DNA of 64,000 bases from Ophioderma brevispina (GCA_023653785.1 JAMKCH010011844.1:1-64000); one strand, 5' to 3'. Counted from the stretch's first letter, positions 23,453 to 36,166 are shown. Program-made: numbers and translations. Notes: generated from the letters alone by a model not told the origin.

Positions 23453-24489
23453 CCGTGTGTCCCAAAAAAAAAAAACGCAACACTTGGTGACAGGCGCTAT
23501 AAGTTTTGAACAAAAGCATGTGACTATTTATTCTTTGTTGTAAGGTAAGATGGGACTGTTAGCTAATGTCCCTGAAACGTTCATAAAGGTAGAGTCAATA
23601 TTTTTAAGATATGACCCCAGAAAATCAAGTAACCTGCAGGACCCATTTAACCAAATTGAGGCGCTATTAACTACAAATACAGCACTGTATGGTTTGCGTC
23701 CACAACCACCAATATGAATCTCTAATCCAACCACCATTTTCCTTTCTTTTTAAAGACAGCTACTGCAAGAGATATTAACATATGAATGTTTTCATTGGTA
23801 ATATTGGTAATAACAGCTAATAAACATGCATTTTAACACACTTAAAAGATGGAATTAGGAATGTATGATCAAATGATCAACAAACTCTTCATATTGTCCA
23901 AATTAGACAACACTGGATTAGAGCTAATCATTCATCACCATTTTGTGACAGCACACAAAGAGTTATCTTAACCCAAAATTTAATGACAATGAATATACTG
24001 ATATTTGTATTGAGTTTTGTGTTGAAAACATGTTTTATTTAACTTTCATAAAGTTGAGAAATGTAACATTATTTTCAGTAACAAGCAAGTTGCAGCCCAG
24101 TGCATTTATCAATTTATGTAATGTGGAGTTTGTCTATGACTTAGTCATAGTTTTATATGGTCTTGAAACATATTTTATCACCAATAAATTAATGTTTTAT
24201 CATTATCAGTTAAATAATAATTATGTAAATGCACTTATTTGACCCAGTAGAAGTTGTTCTGCAAGAAATGTGGGCAAGTAAATGTTGATTGCAATCAATA
24301 TTGTATTTGCCATTGTGTTCTTCATTGCCAGTATTAATGTGGTTACCAGCTCCTCATTTTTGTAATGTGGTTCCTGCGGGTTACTTGATTGTTGGGGTCA
24401 TATCTTAAAAACTATTGACTCTATCCCTATGATTTTTTCAGGGATGTTAGCTAACAGTGCTCTCTTACATTACAATAAAGACCACACTG
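23453..24489. mobile_element. Long-TIR mariner-like element, family M, copy 1
   Basis: The left arm (23453 to about 23645) begins CCGTGTGTCCCAAAAAAAAA. The right arm (about 24365-24489) is complementary but lacks about 65 bp near its outer end. TA flanks both sides. The interior is AT-rich and aligns along its length with the copy at 50544-51599 (for example TGTAACATTATTTTCAGTAA and GCAATCAATATTGTATTTGC). No transposase is readable in either copy. Confidence 0.85.
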
Positions 24490-24840
24490 TATAAACAAAA
24501 AACTGCCATTTTAAATCAAAATGAGCTTAGACTCCATTTCTTCAGTGGTATATTTGCTGTATGAGCCAGCTAGTACACCATTGGTGGTCAAGTGTTATCT
24601 CTGTAATTGTCGGGTTCATGTCTAGGAGGAGGTGGTGGGCCAGCCAAACAATGTTGTTGTTGGAATTTATTATTAAAATCAAACATTTGTTGGTAAATTT
24701 ATTACTCAGTAAATTTGTATCTTTGTCCAAGCAGTTGTAGATCAAATTCCAGTGTTGTGCATTTTAGTATTAGTATCATTTCATTGATGTTGCTATTCAG
24801 AGAACAACAAGTTCTTGATGATGGATGTCCATACCCATTT
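24490..24840. other. Unassigned stretch
   Basis: Possibly the rest of the interrupted family B copy for a few tens of bases, then nothing recognisable. Confidence 0.3.
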
Positions 24841-25409
24841 TTGTGTCGCCTGCCTTAAGGCAGAAAGACACACAGGGATCACTTTGTCCACTGTAGTCTG
24901 TTGTTGTCTGTTGTTGTTGTTGATGTCGGTTGTGAAAAAGGGTTAACATTTGCCTGTAATATCCACATACTTTCATGGATTTAAACCCAATTTGGGTCAC
25001 AGGTGCAACATGACATCCCCCATTTCTTGATGAGGTCAAAGGTCACATACCAAGGTCAAAGGTCATGTGAGGTGAAGTTGTAAAATAGGTTGAAAATGTA
25101 AAATTAACCTCATTTGAAAAGTTGAAGTTCAATTGGAACCAAACTTGAGTCATAGGTGCAATATGGGATCCCTCATTTGTTGATGAGGTCAAAGGTCACA
25201 TACCAAGGTCAAAGGTCATGTGAGGTCAAGTTGTAAGATTGGCTGAAAATGTAAAATTGACCTCACAAGTTGAAGTGCAATTGGAACCAAGCTTGATTTA
25301 TGTAATTTACATGCAATCCCTCATTTGTTTATGAGGTCAAAGGTCACATATCGAGGTCAAAGGTCATGTGAGGCCTATCATTCACAAACCGCGACGGCAG
25401 GCGACACAA
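24841..25409. mobile_element. Element G, copy 1, carrying six AGGTCAAAGGTCA motifs
   Basis: A perfect 14-bp TIR, TTGTGTCGCCTGCC (24841-24854) and GGCAGGCGACACAA (25396-25409), encloses three diverged units of about 150 bp. Each unit carries two exact AGGTCAAAGGTCA 13-mers, starting at 25033/25053, 25186/25206 and 25334/25354. The 20-bp offset is the same in all three. Related copies are at 25980-26275, 30102-30350 and 42557-42917. The 13-mer is the textbook DR1 site of HNF4/RXR/COUP-type nuclear receptors; binding here is only an inference. Confidence 0.8.
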
Positions 25410-25802
25410 GCGGTCCTAGGACCGATGTATTTTTTTATTTTAGATTTTCAGGCTGATGTGGAAAAATCAGCATCTTACTGGTGTACAAGGCTGGGTACAA
25501 GGCTCAACATCCCTTAGAAGTCTAGATATGCTCCTGGTAATGGAGGTCAATATGAGGAAGCAGGTCCCTGCTGTTGTGCATCACTTCCACTTGTATGCTT
25601 TTAGTTGTCAACTGGGAGGCTTGCTCATGAGAATTTGTCTTCACTTAGTATACTCAATAGTATTTTGTGCAAAATGAAATTCCAAAACAAATAATGATAT
25701 ACCTGTTAAATGTGGACCTATATCACCTTTACATTTTATGTTTCAACTTGCTGTATAGCCGTGATGCATGTTTTAAAATCCCTTCTCTGAATTTTTAAAT
25801 AG
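25410..25802. other. Unassigned stretch
   Basis: It begins with ACCGATGTATTTTT, which also follows the copy at 42557-42917, so element G may extend about 25 bp further. No gene. Confidence 0.35.
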
Positions 25803-26469
25803 TTAAAGGTGCTTGTTCGAATTTAAGTGTATTGTGTTCCAATAGGAGATTCTGGCAGTTGCATATACTCAGCATCAAGTCTTGTGGCAAATTTGCAGTT
25901 TTGATGGTAGAATAATGCATATTGCGAAGAACTATTCACTACTGTGCTAATTGATGGTTAACCATTAGAAAGGCAAGGTTTCTTTTTTTGTGGGCCGCCA
26001 GCTGGCAGGACCACTTAGCAATCTGTTGTGTGTGTGTGTATGTGTGTGTGGATGTGTGTGTGGATGTGTGAATGTGTGTGTGGATGTGTGTTGTCACTAA
26101 ATTGTTAAGTTTTTAAAATTCACCTCAATTGAAAAGTTAAAGTGAATTGGAACAAAACTTGGGTCATAGCTGCAACATGGTATCCCTCATATGTTGATGA
26201 GGTTAAAGGTCACATGCTAAGGTCAAAGGTCATGTGAGGTTGAGTTGAAATAGGCTGGCGGCCCACAGCTTATATTCTTTCATTAAAGCAAGCGTGCAAA
26301 CCGAGAACTGCGAAATGCTAGTTTGTCTCTCTTTTGAGAAAAATGGATTTGAATACTGAAATATCAGCATGACAGTGAGAAAAATATGGCCTTTCATCCG
26401 ATTTCAGAATTGATACTACTTCCGGGTAAAACAGGGAGTCCCAGAGATGATCAGAACAAGCACATTTAA
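25803..26469 (+). mobile_element. Family B element, copy 2, split by element G
   Basis: It starts TTAAAGGTGCTTGTTCGAAT, passes TTGATGGTTAACCATTAGAA (25951), is interrupted, then resumes near 26320 with TTTTGAGAAAAATGGAT. It ends TACTTCCGGGTAAAA..GATCAGAACAAGCACATTTAA. Confidence 0.75.
25980..26275. mobile_element. Element G-like insertion inside family B
   Basis: TTTTTGTGGGCCGCCAGCTGG at the left and GGCTGGCGGCCCACAGC at the right form the inverted ends. Inside are a (TG)n tract with GGATGTG variants (26028-26092) and one DR1-like pair, AGGTTAAAGGTCA (26200) and AGGTCAAAGGTCA (26220), again 20 bp apart. Confidence 0.7.
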
Positions 26470-27248
26470 GGATGTAACTCCATTTGGGCATTTGTCCATG
26501 TGCACAATGCCCTGATTTAATGTTTAAACAAATTACATCTACACCAGACACATGTCATAAGAATATAACAGAAAAGAAGGGTTTGTTGAGGGAATATTTG
26601 ACAAAAAGCTGTGTGCTATAATTTTTAACACCCTGAGCACTACCTCCCTATCAGCATCTAAGCACTAATTTGATTGGTAACTTGGAAGGTATGTTATGAG
26701 CATATCAGAGATAAAAGAGTGGTGGTATTTTTACAGAGATATAGAAGCACTATTGTGATTGATTACTCATAAGGCTATCTGATGTTGTGTCTTATAATGA
26801 ACCAATCGGAGAGATTGTATCATAGGTGGTAGTGCCCAGGGGGTTAAACAAGCTTTGCACTTCGCAAGAGGTGTATTTGGTGTCATATCCTCTCTTAGTG
26901 ACAAAAATAAAATGCTTTTCTGTATTAAAACAAAAAAGATACATGATACCAAAATAAGTAGCTTTGTGATTTTTTAAGAATAGTGGTCATTGTTTGAAGT
27001 TCTCTGCGTATATGGTACTTTTTAAATGGATACATTTGTGGGACTTGCTCTAATATTTAGGAGTTTTCAATGACATTTACTCCTTTGTGACAGCATCCTT
27101 GTACAACATAAGAAACATGTTATGTTACAAAATATTTTGGAAAACCCATTATGTTCATTCAAAGGTTAATACCACACTAGCATGTTTGTAGGCAGCTTTT
27201 TGTTGGATACTTATAATGTGTATCTTCATGGGTCATACAGATAATTAA
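26470..27248. other. Unassigned stretch
   Basis: No gene, RNA or repeat boundary recognised. Confidence 0.4.
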
Positions 27249-27629
27249 TTTAAAGGTTCAAACGAGAATTGTCACCTGAACAGGGTCCCCGAAAAAATGT
27301 GAAATTCTTGATTTTTGGCACTATTGTAATGCTTCCATCAAAAAACTCCCCATCTGAAAGGATTAGTAGTCATGAGAAATGTTTCTTTGGTACAAAAATT
27401 GTGAATTTATAATTTCCGTATAGGAGCAAATAACTAAATTCCGCCTATGTTTTATATTGTAATATAAGCAAATCAAGATCGGCTTTTTTCTCTCTTGTTA
27501 AGACATCTTCTGGTAAGCCCCCCCCAAAAATTTTTAGTAGGTAGGAATCTATTTGAGTGTCTAATCTATATGAAAGTACTATTATGACACAATATTTGAG
27601 TAGCCTCAAAATCTCTCGTTGCACCTTAA
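27249..27629 (-). mobile_element. Family A element, copy 2
   Basis: Read from the minus strand it starts TTAAGGTGCAACGAGAGATT and includes TGACACAATATTTG-like, ATGTCTTAAC-AGAG and TTTTTGTACCAAAG blocks in the same order as copy 1. Its other end is TTTAAAGGTTCAAACGAGA. Confidence 0.8.
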
Positions 27630-28160
27630 TTACATATGCATGTGCATTGAAGTGGCAACACATTTCCAGTCCTCAATGAAATGAAATCAATGATAAAAAT
27701 AGAAACTGTATTAGACGCCCTATGTGCTTCATGAAGCCAAAGTACCTATACCCGTAGGAACAAGTAAAGAGTTCAGATGCAAAAAGCAATATATCCTTTT
27801 TAACAAATGTATAGTTTGGACATAAATAATGATTATAAGAAACTAATGAGAAGATAATGCTACCTTTGACAGACTATTGAAAGCTGGGTATCAATTTCAA
27901 GTCATTATTATGCCGAACATGCTGGTTTATCTCAAAATGTTTTACAAAGGAACTCTTCCGTATTGCTAGTCAAGTATTTGGCACCAATATAATATATAAG
28001 CTCCAGATCTTCATTGTATCTGCTCAGAGTTGAATAGCGTTCACCTTTTTATATCTTGTTAACAGCTTGAATGTGACCGGTCTGGAGTTGGGGTTAGCAA
28101 AAGTCACGCATATATCCGCGGCATGAGGCTGTATTTGCCTTATGCTTAAGTTTAGGAGGT
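27630..28160. other. Unassigned stretch
   Basis: No gene or repeat end seen. Confidence 0.4.
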
Positions 28161-28168
28161 ATACAGAG

Positions 28169-28365
28169 CAGTGGCGGATTTAAGAGTCAGCAGTGTCAGC
28201 GGCTGCTGACAGGGCCCCCCTAAAATATTGCTCTCAGGCGGGCTCTCAGGGCCCACTGAGACACCCCCAGTCGCACTAATGTGGGACATTGCGTCGCTCT
28301 TGCTACACTAAAGGGGACCCCACCTTAAGCTGCTGACAGGGCCCTTTTCCTTAAATCTGCCATTG
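28169..28365. mobile_element. hAT-type element with exact 8-bp duplication
   Basis: The ends are CAGTGGCGGATTTAAG and CTTAAATCTGCCATTG. ATACAGAG is duplicated exactly at 28161-28168 and 28366-28373. The body contains GCTGCTGACAGGGCCC twice (near 28199 and 28330). Non-coding. Confidence 0.9.
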
Positions 28366-28373
28366 ATACAGAG

Positions 28374-28730
28374 CTGTTTGAAAGTCATTATTATGAAAAA
28401 GCCAAAATAAAAAACAAATAATATCAATGAGGCACAAATTTGCTACATCTGATTTTGGATTTCCACTCGCTATGTCTGGCAAATTTTCCAAAATTTAATG
28501 TTAGACAAATATGAAACTAGTGTTTACACAATCCCTATGAAGATTAGCAAATAAGGGTGCTATAACATTCAAATCATTAACCTTTGTAATGCCTAATGGC
28601 AAGATTCCTTGCAATTTACTTACTTATTTTTTCAGAGCCAACAGCTCTTCTACTCCTGCTTATATCAGTTGTCAAAATTATGTCGCCATTGCTGTAAAAT
28701 TGTTCTAAAACTAAAAGAGACAATATCACT
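28374..28730. other. Unassigned stretch
   Basis: No gene or repeat boundary seen. An open frame at 28609-28800 crosses into the next transposon. Confidence 0.4.
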
Positions 28731-28735
28731 TAGAA

Positions 28736-29822
28736 GCCCCGGGGGGGGGGGCACTTGTATTCCAGGTGATATCATTCTCTTGTACAAAAACGCGTATTAG
28801 GGTCATTTTTTTAGATCAGGCAAAAAAAAAGGCGAGGTACGCGCTTACATTGTTTAGGGTAAATCAAAATCGTCAAAAATTTTTTTCCAAATAATGGTAT
28901 GTTTTTTCACGTCGAAAATACCTGTTTAGGTGTGATATTTTGAGTACTTGCAAAAAAAAACACATTAAAATGCTGGAAAATAGTGGGTTTTGTTAATTTT
29001 TCCCAGAAATTTTTCTCTGATTTCACATGGTACTAGATTCCCCAAGTGATTTTCCATTTTCAGCCTTATTTTAGCTTATTTTCTCTTTTCGTCGCCGTCT
29101 CCAACATAATATAGCTTATAATTTGGGGTTTCATGTCATTTTCGCGTGTTAATTCTTCACTAAGAATGATAGTTAGATATAGGGCGTAGTGCATGAAACA
29201 AGAATTAGGGTCTGTCTCTACATTATGTCAATCAAAAATTACGGTCATGGATTTTTTAGTCCGGGTTTTACTTAGTTCCATGAAATGGCTGAATATGCAG
29301 GAAAAGCTGTCAATTACGATACCCATTAATTTCAAAGAATAGGGACCAACTTTAAAAAGACTTGAAATTTAAAATGTAATAGATTTAAATTTAAACTTTA
29401 TTAGGCTCTAGATAATGCGTAAGTTGATGCTTTTACACAGAAGAGTGGAATAAAACACTTAAATAAAATCATGTGCAAAAATTCCTGCACTGCCATACAA
29501 TAAGAGCCTATAGCCTGTAGTAGAGTGGATAAAGGCACATTTTATAAACGTACTCGTTTAGGGTAGCAAAACGATTAAAAATACTTGTTTAGGGTGTATT
29601 TTTAAACTGTCATGCAAATTACTTGTTTAGGGTTTTAAAATTAAGCCAAATCACTTGTTAAGGTAGCAAAATCAAGCCAAAAGTACTTGTTTAGGGTAGC
29701 AAAATCAACCAAATGCGGGCTTGGGTTTTTTCTTGCCAAGTGAAATACGCGCTTAGGGTACGTTTTGGGAGGCCATACACGAGGCATGATATCCAACTTG
29801 GAATACAAGTGGCCCCCCGGGC
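28736..29822. mobile_element. GCCCCGGGG-ended element with internal TTTAGGGTAG repeats
   Basis: The left end GCCCCGGGGGGGGGGGCACT continues into TTGTATTCCAGGTGATATCAT, and its complement closes the element at 29822. TAGAA is duplicated on both sides (28731-28735, 29823-29827). Toward the right end, variants of TACTTGTTTAGGGTAGCAAA recur at least six times between 29540 and 29710, and single GTTTAGGGTA copies lie near the left end. No transposase. Superfamily not assigned. Confidence 0.8.
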
Positions 29823-30101
29823 TAGAAACATGAGCTTTCAGGGTACAGTACATACAGTTGGAAATATTTTTGCACAAAAAAATACAAAACTTAAAAAAAA
29901 AAATAATAGTAATATTATAAGGTTGAGGTTGCCAAAATTCACATTTAGGGATCATATTCCCAATAAACATGAACTTTGGTGCTTTTGCCCTATGTGGCTC
30001 CTGACCTGTAATCTCTAGAATTGAGATGAAGAGGCACATTTTGGGTCTTGTCACCATGCATAAGCACACTGTGTATGAGTCACATTGATCAAGGCATTTT
30101 T

Positions 30102-30350
30102 TTGTGTCGTCTACGAAGCAAGCGGCATATAGGGATTGCTTTGGTAGTGTGTTATCTCTCTGTCAGTGGTAATATGTTGACCCAAATGCACCTAAACATA
30201 AGTGCCCACTGTTTCCACATGCACACATTTTCATGACACTGCTATACAATGGTCCTTGGGTTGTGGCCCACATGTTGGTGACCTCATGTGACATTGGTGA
30301 CCTCATGTGACCTTTGTCCTCATTCACCAACCACGACAGCAGATGGCATA
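30102..30350. mobile_element. Element G, shortened copy
   Basis: It starts TTGTGTCGTCTACGAAGCAA and ends ..CCACGACAGCAGATGGCA. Inside are GGGATTGC-like and repeated TGACCTCATGTGAC segments. It is shorter than the 24841 copy and has no exact DR1 motif. Confidence 0.6.
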
Positions 30351-30534
30351 TGTTCAGTGAATGCTGTATTTTTATAGTTAAATATTAGAGAACTTGGTCA
30401 ATGCTGATTCCCAATATGTCCAAATGCATGGCAATAAACAGTATGCAAGTTTTTCTAAGGAGTGTTTAGTATTTGGTGTGCAAAATTTTGCAAATGGTAG
30501 GTGCACAAAATAATTGCAGAAGGATATAATTGAC

Positions 30535-30589
30535 TTAAGGTGCAATGAGAGATTTTTGAGGCACCCAATATTTGTCATAGTGTAATTTC
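30535..30589 (+). mobile_element. Family A element, copy 3, left fragment
   Basis: TTAAGGTGCAATGAGAGATT..GTCATAGTGTAATTTC matches the first 55 bases of copy 1. The rest of the copy is found 6.8 kb away at 37350. Confidence 0.8.
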
Positions 30590-30819
30590 CAATTTGAAAT
30601 TTCTTTTTCTTTCCTACCTTTTATACTTATAACGGACTTCTAACAATACTATAGGCATATTCCGCGGACTAGGACTATCTAACCGCCAAGATTACATAGA
30701 TTTCGCGCTTCATATAAGCGCCCAACCCTATCGTATCATCTCTGATTCCCCAGTTATTGCCTACAAGTCCCTCATGTGAGCATAGAAATAACGGTGGGGA
30801 TGGAGGGTGGGATTCTCAA

Positions 30820-30897
30820 GTCGGTAAGTATAAAAGTTAGAAAAAGAAATTTCAAATTGGAAATTTACTTTCCCTACTAACTTTTATACTTACCGAC
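30820..30897. other. Perfect 21-bp stem inside the left end of the large element
   Basis: GTCGGTAAGTATAAAAGTTAG (30820-30840) is exactly complementary to 30877-30897. It contains the same terminal motif as the ends of the 6.8-kb element. A copy of the element end therefore lies here in both orientations, which points to a small derivative of the same family at the left border. Confidence 0.8.
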
Positions 30898-33800
30898 TTT
30901 ACAATACTATAGCATCGAATTCACAGCCTACTGGGAAAAGGTGGGTCGTTCTATGTCCTCACAAAGCATTAGACCACCCGCAAACCCCCAAAATATGTGT
31001 AATCAAAATTCACACATTGCTAATCTCCAAAACAAATGTGCTAAACACTCACCAGGTAAGTATGAGTACAGGCCATCATATCGTGTACATATAATTGCAG
31101 AGATTTAAGTCTCTAGACATATTTTTACAACATATGACCTTTCAGGATTCTTGGCTACAATATGTTCTTATAAAACAAGCAATTACCTACTATTTAAAAT
31201 TACCGCTCAAAGAGTAAGACAATCAAACTTGATTCCAACCTTCCCAAGCAGTTCCCAGGAGAGACCTGGAAAAATATCCGATCCCCTTGCAAAATCACTG
31301 AGATAGTATAAAAAATGACCAGTCCTTGAGGAATTGGAGCTCAAAAAGACTTGCAGATGAATTATAAACGAGCAAAGGGGCACAAAATGCTACTGGTTAC
31401 CCCTCGAATGTAATAGTTGTTTACCGACCACCTGGGTTGATTCTATTTGAAACAATACCCTACGAAGCTTACAAGGGTACATGAAAATGTTTCCTTAAGG
31501 CCTGCATGGTCACAAAAAATCTGAGGCTTGATTAAAAAACAAAACCCCTTTCTCAGGGTTTCTTTCAGCCCATTCTTATTCCTGACGTTTTATTTGTAGC
31601 CCTAGCTACGAACCCTAGTAATTTGCCCCTCCTTTCACTGATTCGCCCGCGACAGCCACTAAGTCCTTCGTTGGACTTATCAACCAGAAATTACCGTCAA
31701 AAGGCTAGATTGTCTGTCCTTAACGACTTCTAAACTCAATACAAAGCTTTCTTTCTATAAACACATTCACACTGTTAGATCAAATTCTAATTGCAATTCA
31801 GTTCGTTAATGGAGGCCTCGATGGACATTCTATAGTCTAGGGAATCGGTTGCTTTAGGTCTTTTGCCTTTTCAGCAGGAGTCCTGGTAAATGTAGGAATT
31901 AATAGATATTGGGCGTTGGGTTGACACAACCACGCTCAGTGTACCAGTAACATCTTGTCAAACAAAGATTACGCGAAAAACTGTTTCATGACTAATGCAG
32001 GAATGGGTTTAACAATCCCACTATACAACTGGAGTTTGTAACTTATTTGTTTGGGTGCCTTGCTGATATCAACAATTTTTTTCAGCTGTTTTCAGAAAAC
32101 CTCTTCCATGACGTTTTCAGGCTACGAGGTTTAAGACAACATGGGTCGCTGGGTGATCATTTTGGGCTTAATTTTTTAAATTAATATAGCCTCCTCGTAT
32201 TTTGTTTATGGGCAAATAAATAATGCGTGGTCATTCCCACACCTTGAACACAAAGCCTGCTGCTGTTTGTAATTTGCCGACCACAAACCTGCCCACCTAT
32301 TATCAAGTGCGCATATATAATAATCCTTATTACCTCAGTCTGTACCAATTCAGTGGCTTGCGACAAATTTGTGGCTTGGGATTCCCGTGTTTGCACAGGA
32401 GAGATACTATTTGTCATAATATTTTTCTCCTAAAACATTCCATTAAATGTTTTGAGTTTAATTAAGGTACTGCTTCTTTCTGAATGTTAGCAAACCTCCA
32501 CTCGAGGATATTGCATAGCGTATCATTCAAATGGGTGTTAACGGACCACCGGCTCTAAAGTACTCTGTGTTGCCATGGTTTATGTACTCCATTGGCAAAA
32601 TTCCTCCCACTTTTTGGTCATTAATTTGGCAGAGACGCCAACATTCTAGACTCCAACTACCTTGTCCTATTGCTAGCTCTATTTTACTGACTGTCAGTCA
32701 ATGAACTATAAGAAAAAATTGGTACGGGTTTCATGGCCACTGCAATCAAATTCACAGAATACAAAACACCGATCTTTAGATAAAAAATAAAAATCTTATC
32801 CGTGGATCTATAACCTAAAAAGCTGTCCTTAAACTCAACAGCCTAAGAAAAAAATGCTGCTAACAATCTCTGCCCATCACACACAAAGTTGTACTTGGCT
32901 ATTGTCTGCAAGTTTCCGAATGATATGAGCTACATTCCGATTGGTCTCTAAACACTATCTCATTGTTTGACATTCAAGAGCTGGATCAACTCTAACTGCA
33001 ATCAAACTGTGAACGACTGATAGGCTTGCAAAGGTTCGCACTGATTATCAAGCTACCTACACTAAGCTTGAATTGGCTGTGGAAACCATTGAGACAACAA
33101 TGTTCTTGAATTGGTTATACAACCTATTCCTTGCATTACAAACCTTAAGTGTTTTGTGCTCAGGATGCATTGGAATGCAAATACAATTCATTATTAAGGT
33201 CTAAAATGTGGGACCCAGCTTTTGTACCAAATTTGCAATTTACATGGGGACTTCCCACAAGCAGCCCATGGCCTCAAAAGTTAAACTAATGTAGTACAGG
33301 CTCAATGCATGAAAACAACAGTCCTTCGCTCATGGAAAAATTAAACCAATTGCTTTTAAAAAAAACGCGTTATGGACTCGGATTGTCGAGAGTACTCTAA
33401 AGCGATTTCAGTAATGTAGAATCACATTTGTGTATGGGCCCACAATCCTGCAGGATCTAAAGATTACAGACTTCTGGTCATAAATGCTCAACGTTGAGGA
33501 ATATTTTAATGTTTATATCAAAACCTTGGGAAAGCATGTAAGTGGGTTCTTTTCCCAACACCCTGTCATCATTTTGCTCTTAATTGAGATTGCAATCGTT
33601 TAAACCTTGCAAAATTAAAATTGGCTAGATGACCTTGGGTAAATCCGAAACATGTTCGTTTTTTTACTGTCCTACTTTAGTGTTACCAGCTTTGAAGTAA
33701 GATAGACGGGGTGGGCTTTTGGTTGATTGCTTAGATGCCCATTAGTTTTTACCTTTCAATTTTTTCATTACTTGTGACAGGATTTCAAAGATCACATATT

Positions 33801-34439
33801 GTTGAGGCTAAGAGGGGCCTGAGCTACATCGCCTCTACCTCGATATCTTGTCTTAGTTTGCGACATAATCACTTGCCACTTGTGCATCTCATACAGCAAA
33901 GTTGTATACAATTTTTGCCATGTATATCCAGGTCATTTGTAGAGGCTGGACTATAATTTACACCCTTGCACCAAAATTATTACTTGCACTTTGTTGGTAT
34001 TTTTTGTGGGTCACATTATGATATAGTGTCTTGCATTCACATCAAGAAACAACATGATATTGACTTAAATTACAAGACTGGTATACTTGTTAATTTGTGA
34101 AAATAACCTCAGCCCTATGCTGGCCTATCTTTAAATCATTGAGGGATACTTCATCCCTCCTCTCCTTGCCCACTTGTTCAAAGCTCATTTTTAAATCTTG
34201 ATCAATATGTTAGTTGCAAACTTGCATTTTGAAAATGTCATCCTTGCTTTTCAATGCCCAAGATCTCTATACAGAAACTGCTTGTAGTTGTTGGAAGCTC
34301 AACACAGCCCTCCTTTTGACCTTTAGGATTTCTTTATTTTCGTCCTATTGACCCACTCATCTCCATTTCCAACAGTTATTGGCCCCATTCTTGCTGGCCT
34401 TTATTTCGACATTGCTGGGGATTCTTCTGCACTATCCTT

Positions 34440-36131
34440 AGGAGAGCCATTGTGATTCAATTGGAAGTTTATTTACAGCTAAGGTTCCACCCAAGAACTT
34501 GTAGACTAAAACTCTTTAGTATGTAAGTATTAAGTCTTGAATTGCTTGTTTAAAAGCAGATCATTTTGTGTAATTTTGCTGAGAATAGTTTACAGCAACA
34601 GTCACCTAGTTGATTAATAAACTCTTAAAGATTTCAACTCCTTTACCTAGGCTTGAAAGCTTGCTGGATGAAATGACATTTTTTGTGTCGACTTTTATAA
34701 TAGTTTATTTCATTAATTAGGTTTACCTGGCCGAAGATCAGTAAGTCATAACTCTTCAAGTATTTTCAAACTCCATGGCACCAGGTTTGGAAAAGTTGGC
34801 TGGATTGAACCGATTAATTCATAACTTTCCATAATCGATCTAGATTTGTTTTGTAGTTGACCCCCAGAACAGCAGACTAGAACTCTTTTAGGGTTTTTTC
34901 AATTATTTCACCAGGGCTTTTTCAAAAGCTTGCTGGATTGAACCAATAAATCATTATTGCCAAATAGAAAGTTTTTAAAACTGAAGTTCATAAGAACCCA
35001 GCAGAAGAATCTTTTTTAAATGTTTCAATTCTTAATTTTCACCAAGGCTTCAAACGCCTTGCAGATTAACCGGTATCATATATTGCTATGATCAGCTTTC
35101 TTCAGGCCGTTCACACAAGAACCCGCAGACTGAACCACCATTAATTGCTTTGCGAATCTGTCAAGTTTCACCCAAGCACCAGTAAACTCTTAGAATTTTG
35201 TAAATCATCAATTTCCCAGGTTTAAAGCTTGTTGCCCTTCCACCGATGAATCGTAAATTGCTACGACAGAGTCTACCAAGTTTGTCCAAGAACTTCCCCA
35301 AGTATAGAGTAGGCTAAATTCTTTTAGATTCATTTTACAATGCTTGAAAAGCTTGCTTGTTTGAACCACAACAGTCTACAAAGTTCGTCCCAGAACTACT
35401 CCAAGTATAGAGTATGCTAAAATTCTTTTAGATTCATTTTCCAAGGCTTAAAAAGCTTGCTTGTTTGAACCAATAGATTATATTAATTGCTCGATAGATA
35501 GCCTCTCTACAGCTAAGGCCTCACCTGTGAACCAGTAATAATGAACAATAAATCACACATCGATGACTGTAGACTATCTGTCATGGCAGTTCTCCCAAGA
35601 AACAGCAGACTAAAAACTGTTAGGATTTTTAAAACTCTAAATTCATTTATCGGTTTGAAAGGCTGCATTGAACCAATAAATTATTTGCTATATACTAGAT
35701 AGTCTGTATGCGGCAAAGTTCACCAAGAACCAGCCAATCAGTAGATTGAACTGATAAAAATCTAATTGCTAAGATAGTCTTTCATTACAAAAGACCCCTC
35801 CCAAGAACCGTAGACACTCTTCGACTTGTCGATTCCTATTATGCTGTAGTACAATGATACTTGATGGTCCCTCTACAGCAGCTAAGAATTTCAACAAGAA
35901 CCAGTAGGAATGGTTAACCATGGAGTTTCTAAAATAATAACTTCAATTTTTATTGATAGGTTGTCTATAGTTCATTTTCAACACACCCGTAGTCATTTTT
36001 TTAAACTTTTTTACAGGTTTAAAAAACTTGCTGGCTTGACCAATGAAATCAATTTTATAAATGGTAGACAATCTACGCAAAGTTCACCCAAAACCAGTTT
36101 GGATTGGCACTATTGTTTTTGAATATAGTAT

Positions 36132-36166
<35 letters not shown>

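Noticed and set aside
29540..29710. TTTAGGG repeats as an interstitial telomere
   Set aside because: Units are irregular, embedded in longer repeats, and enclosed by transposon ends.
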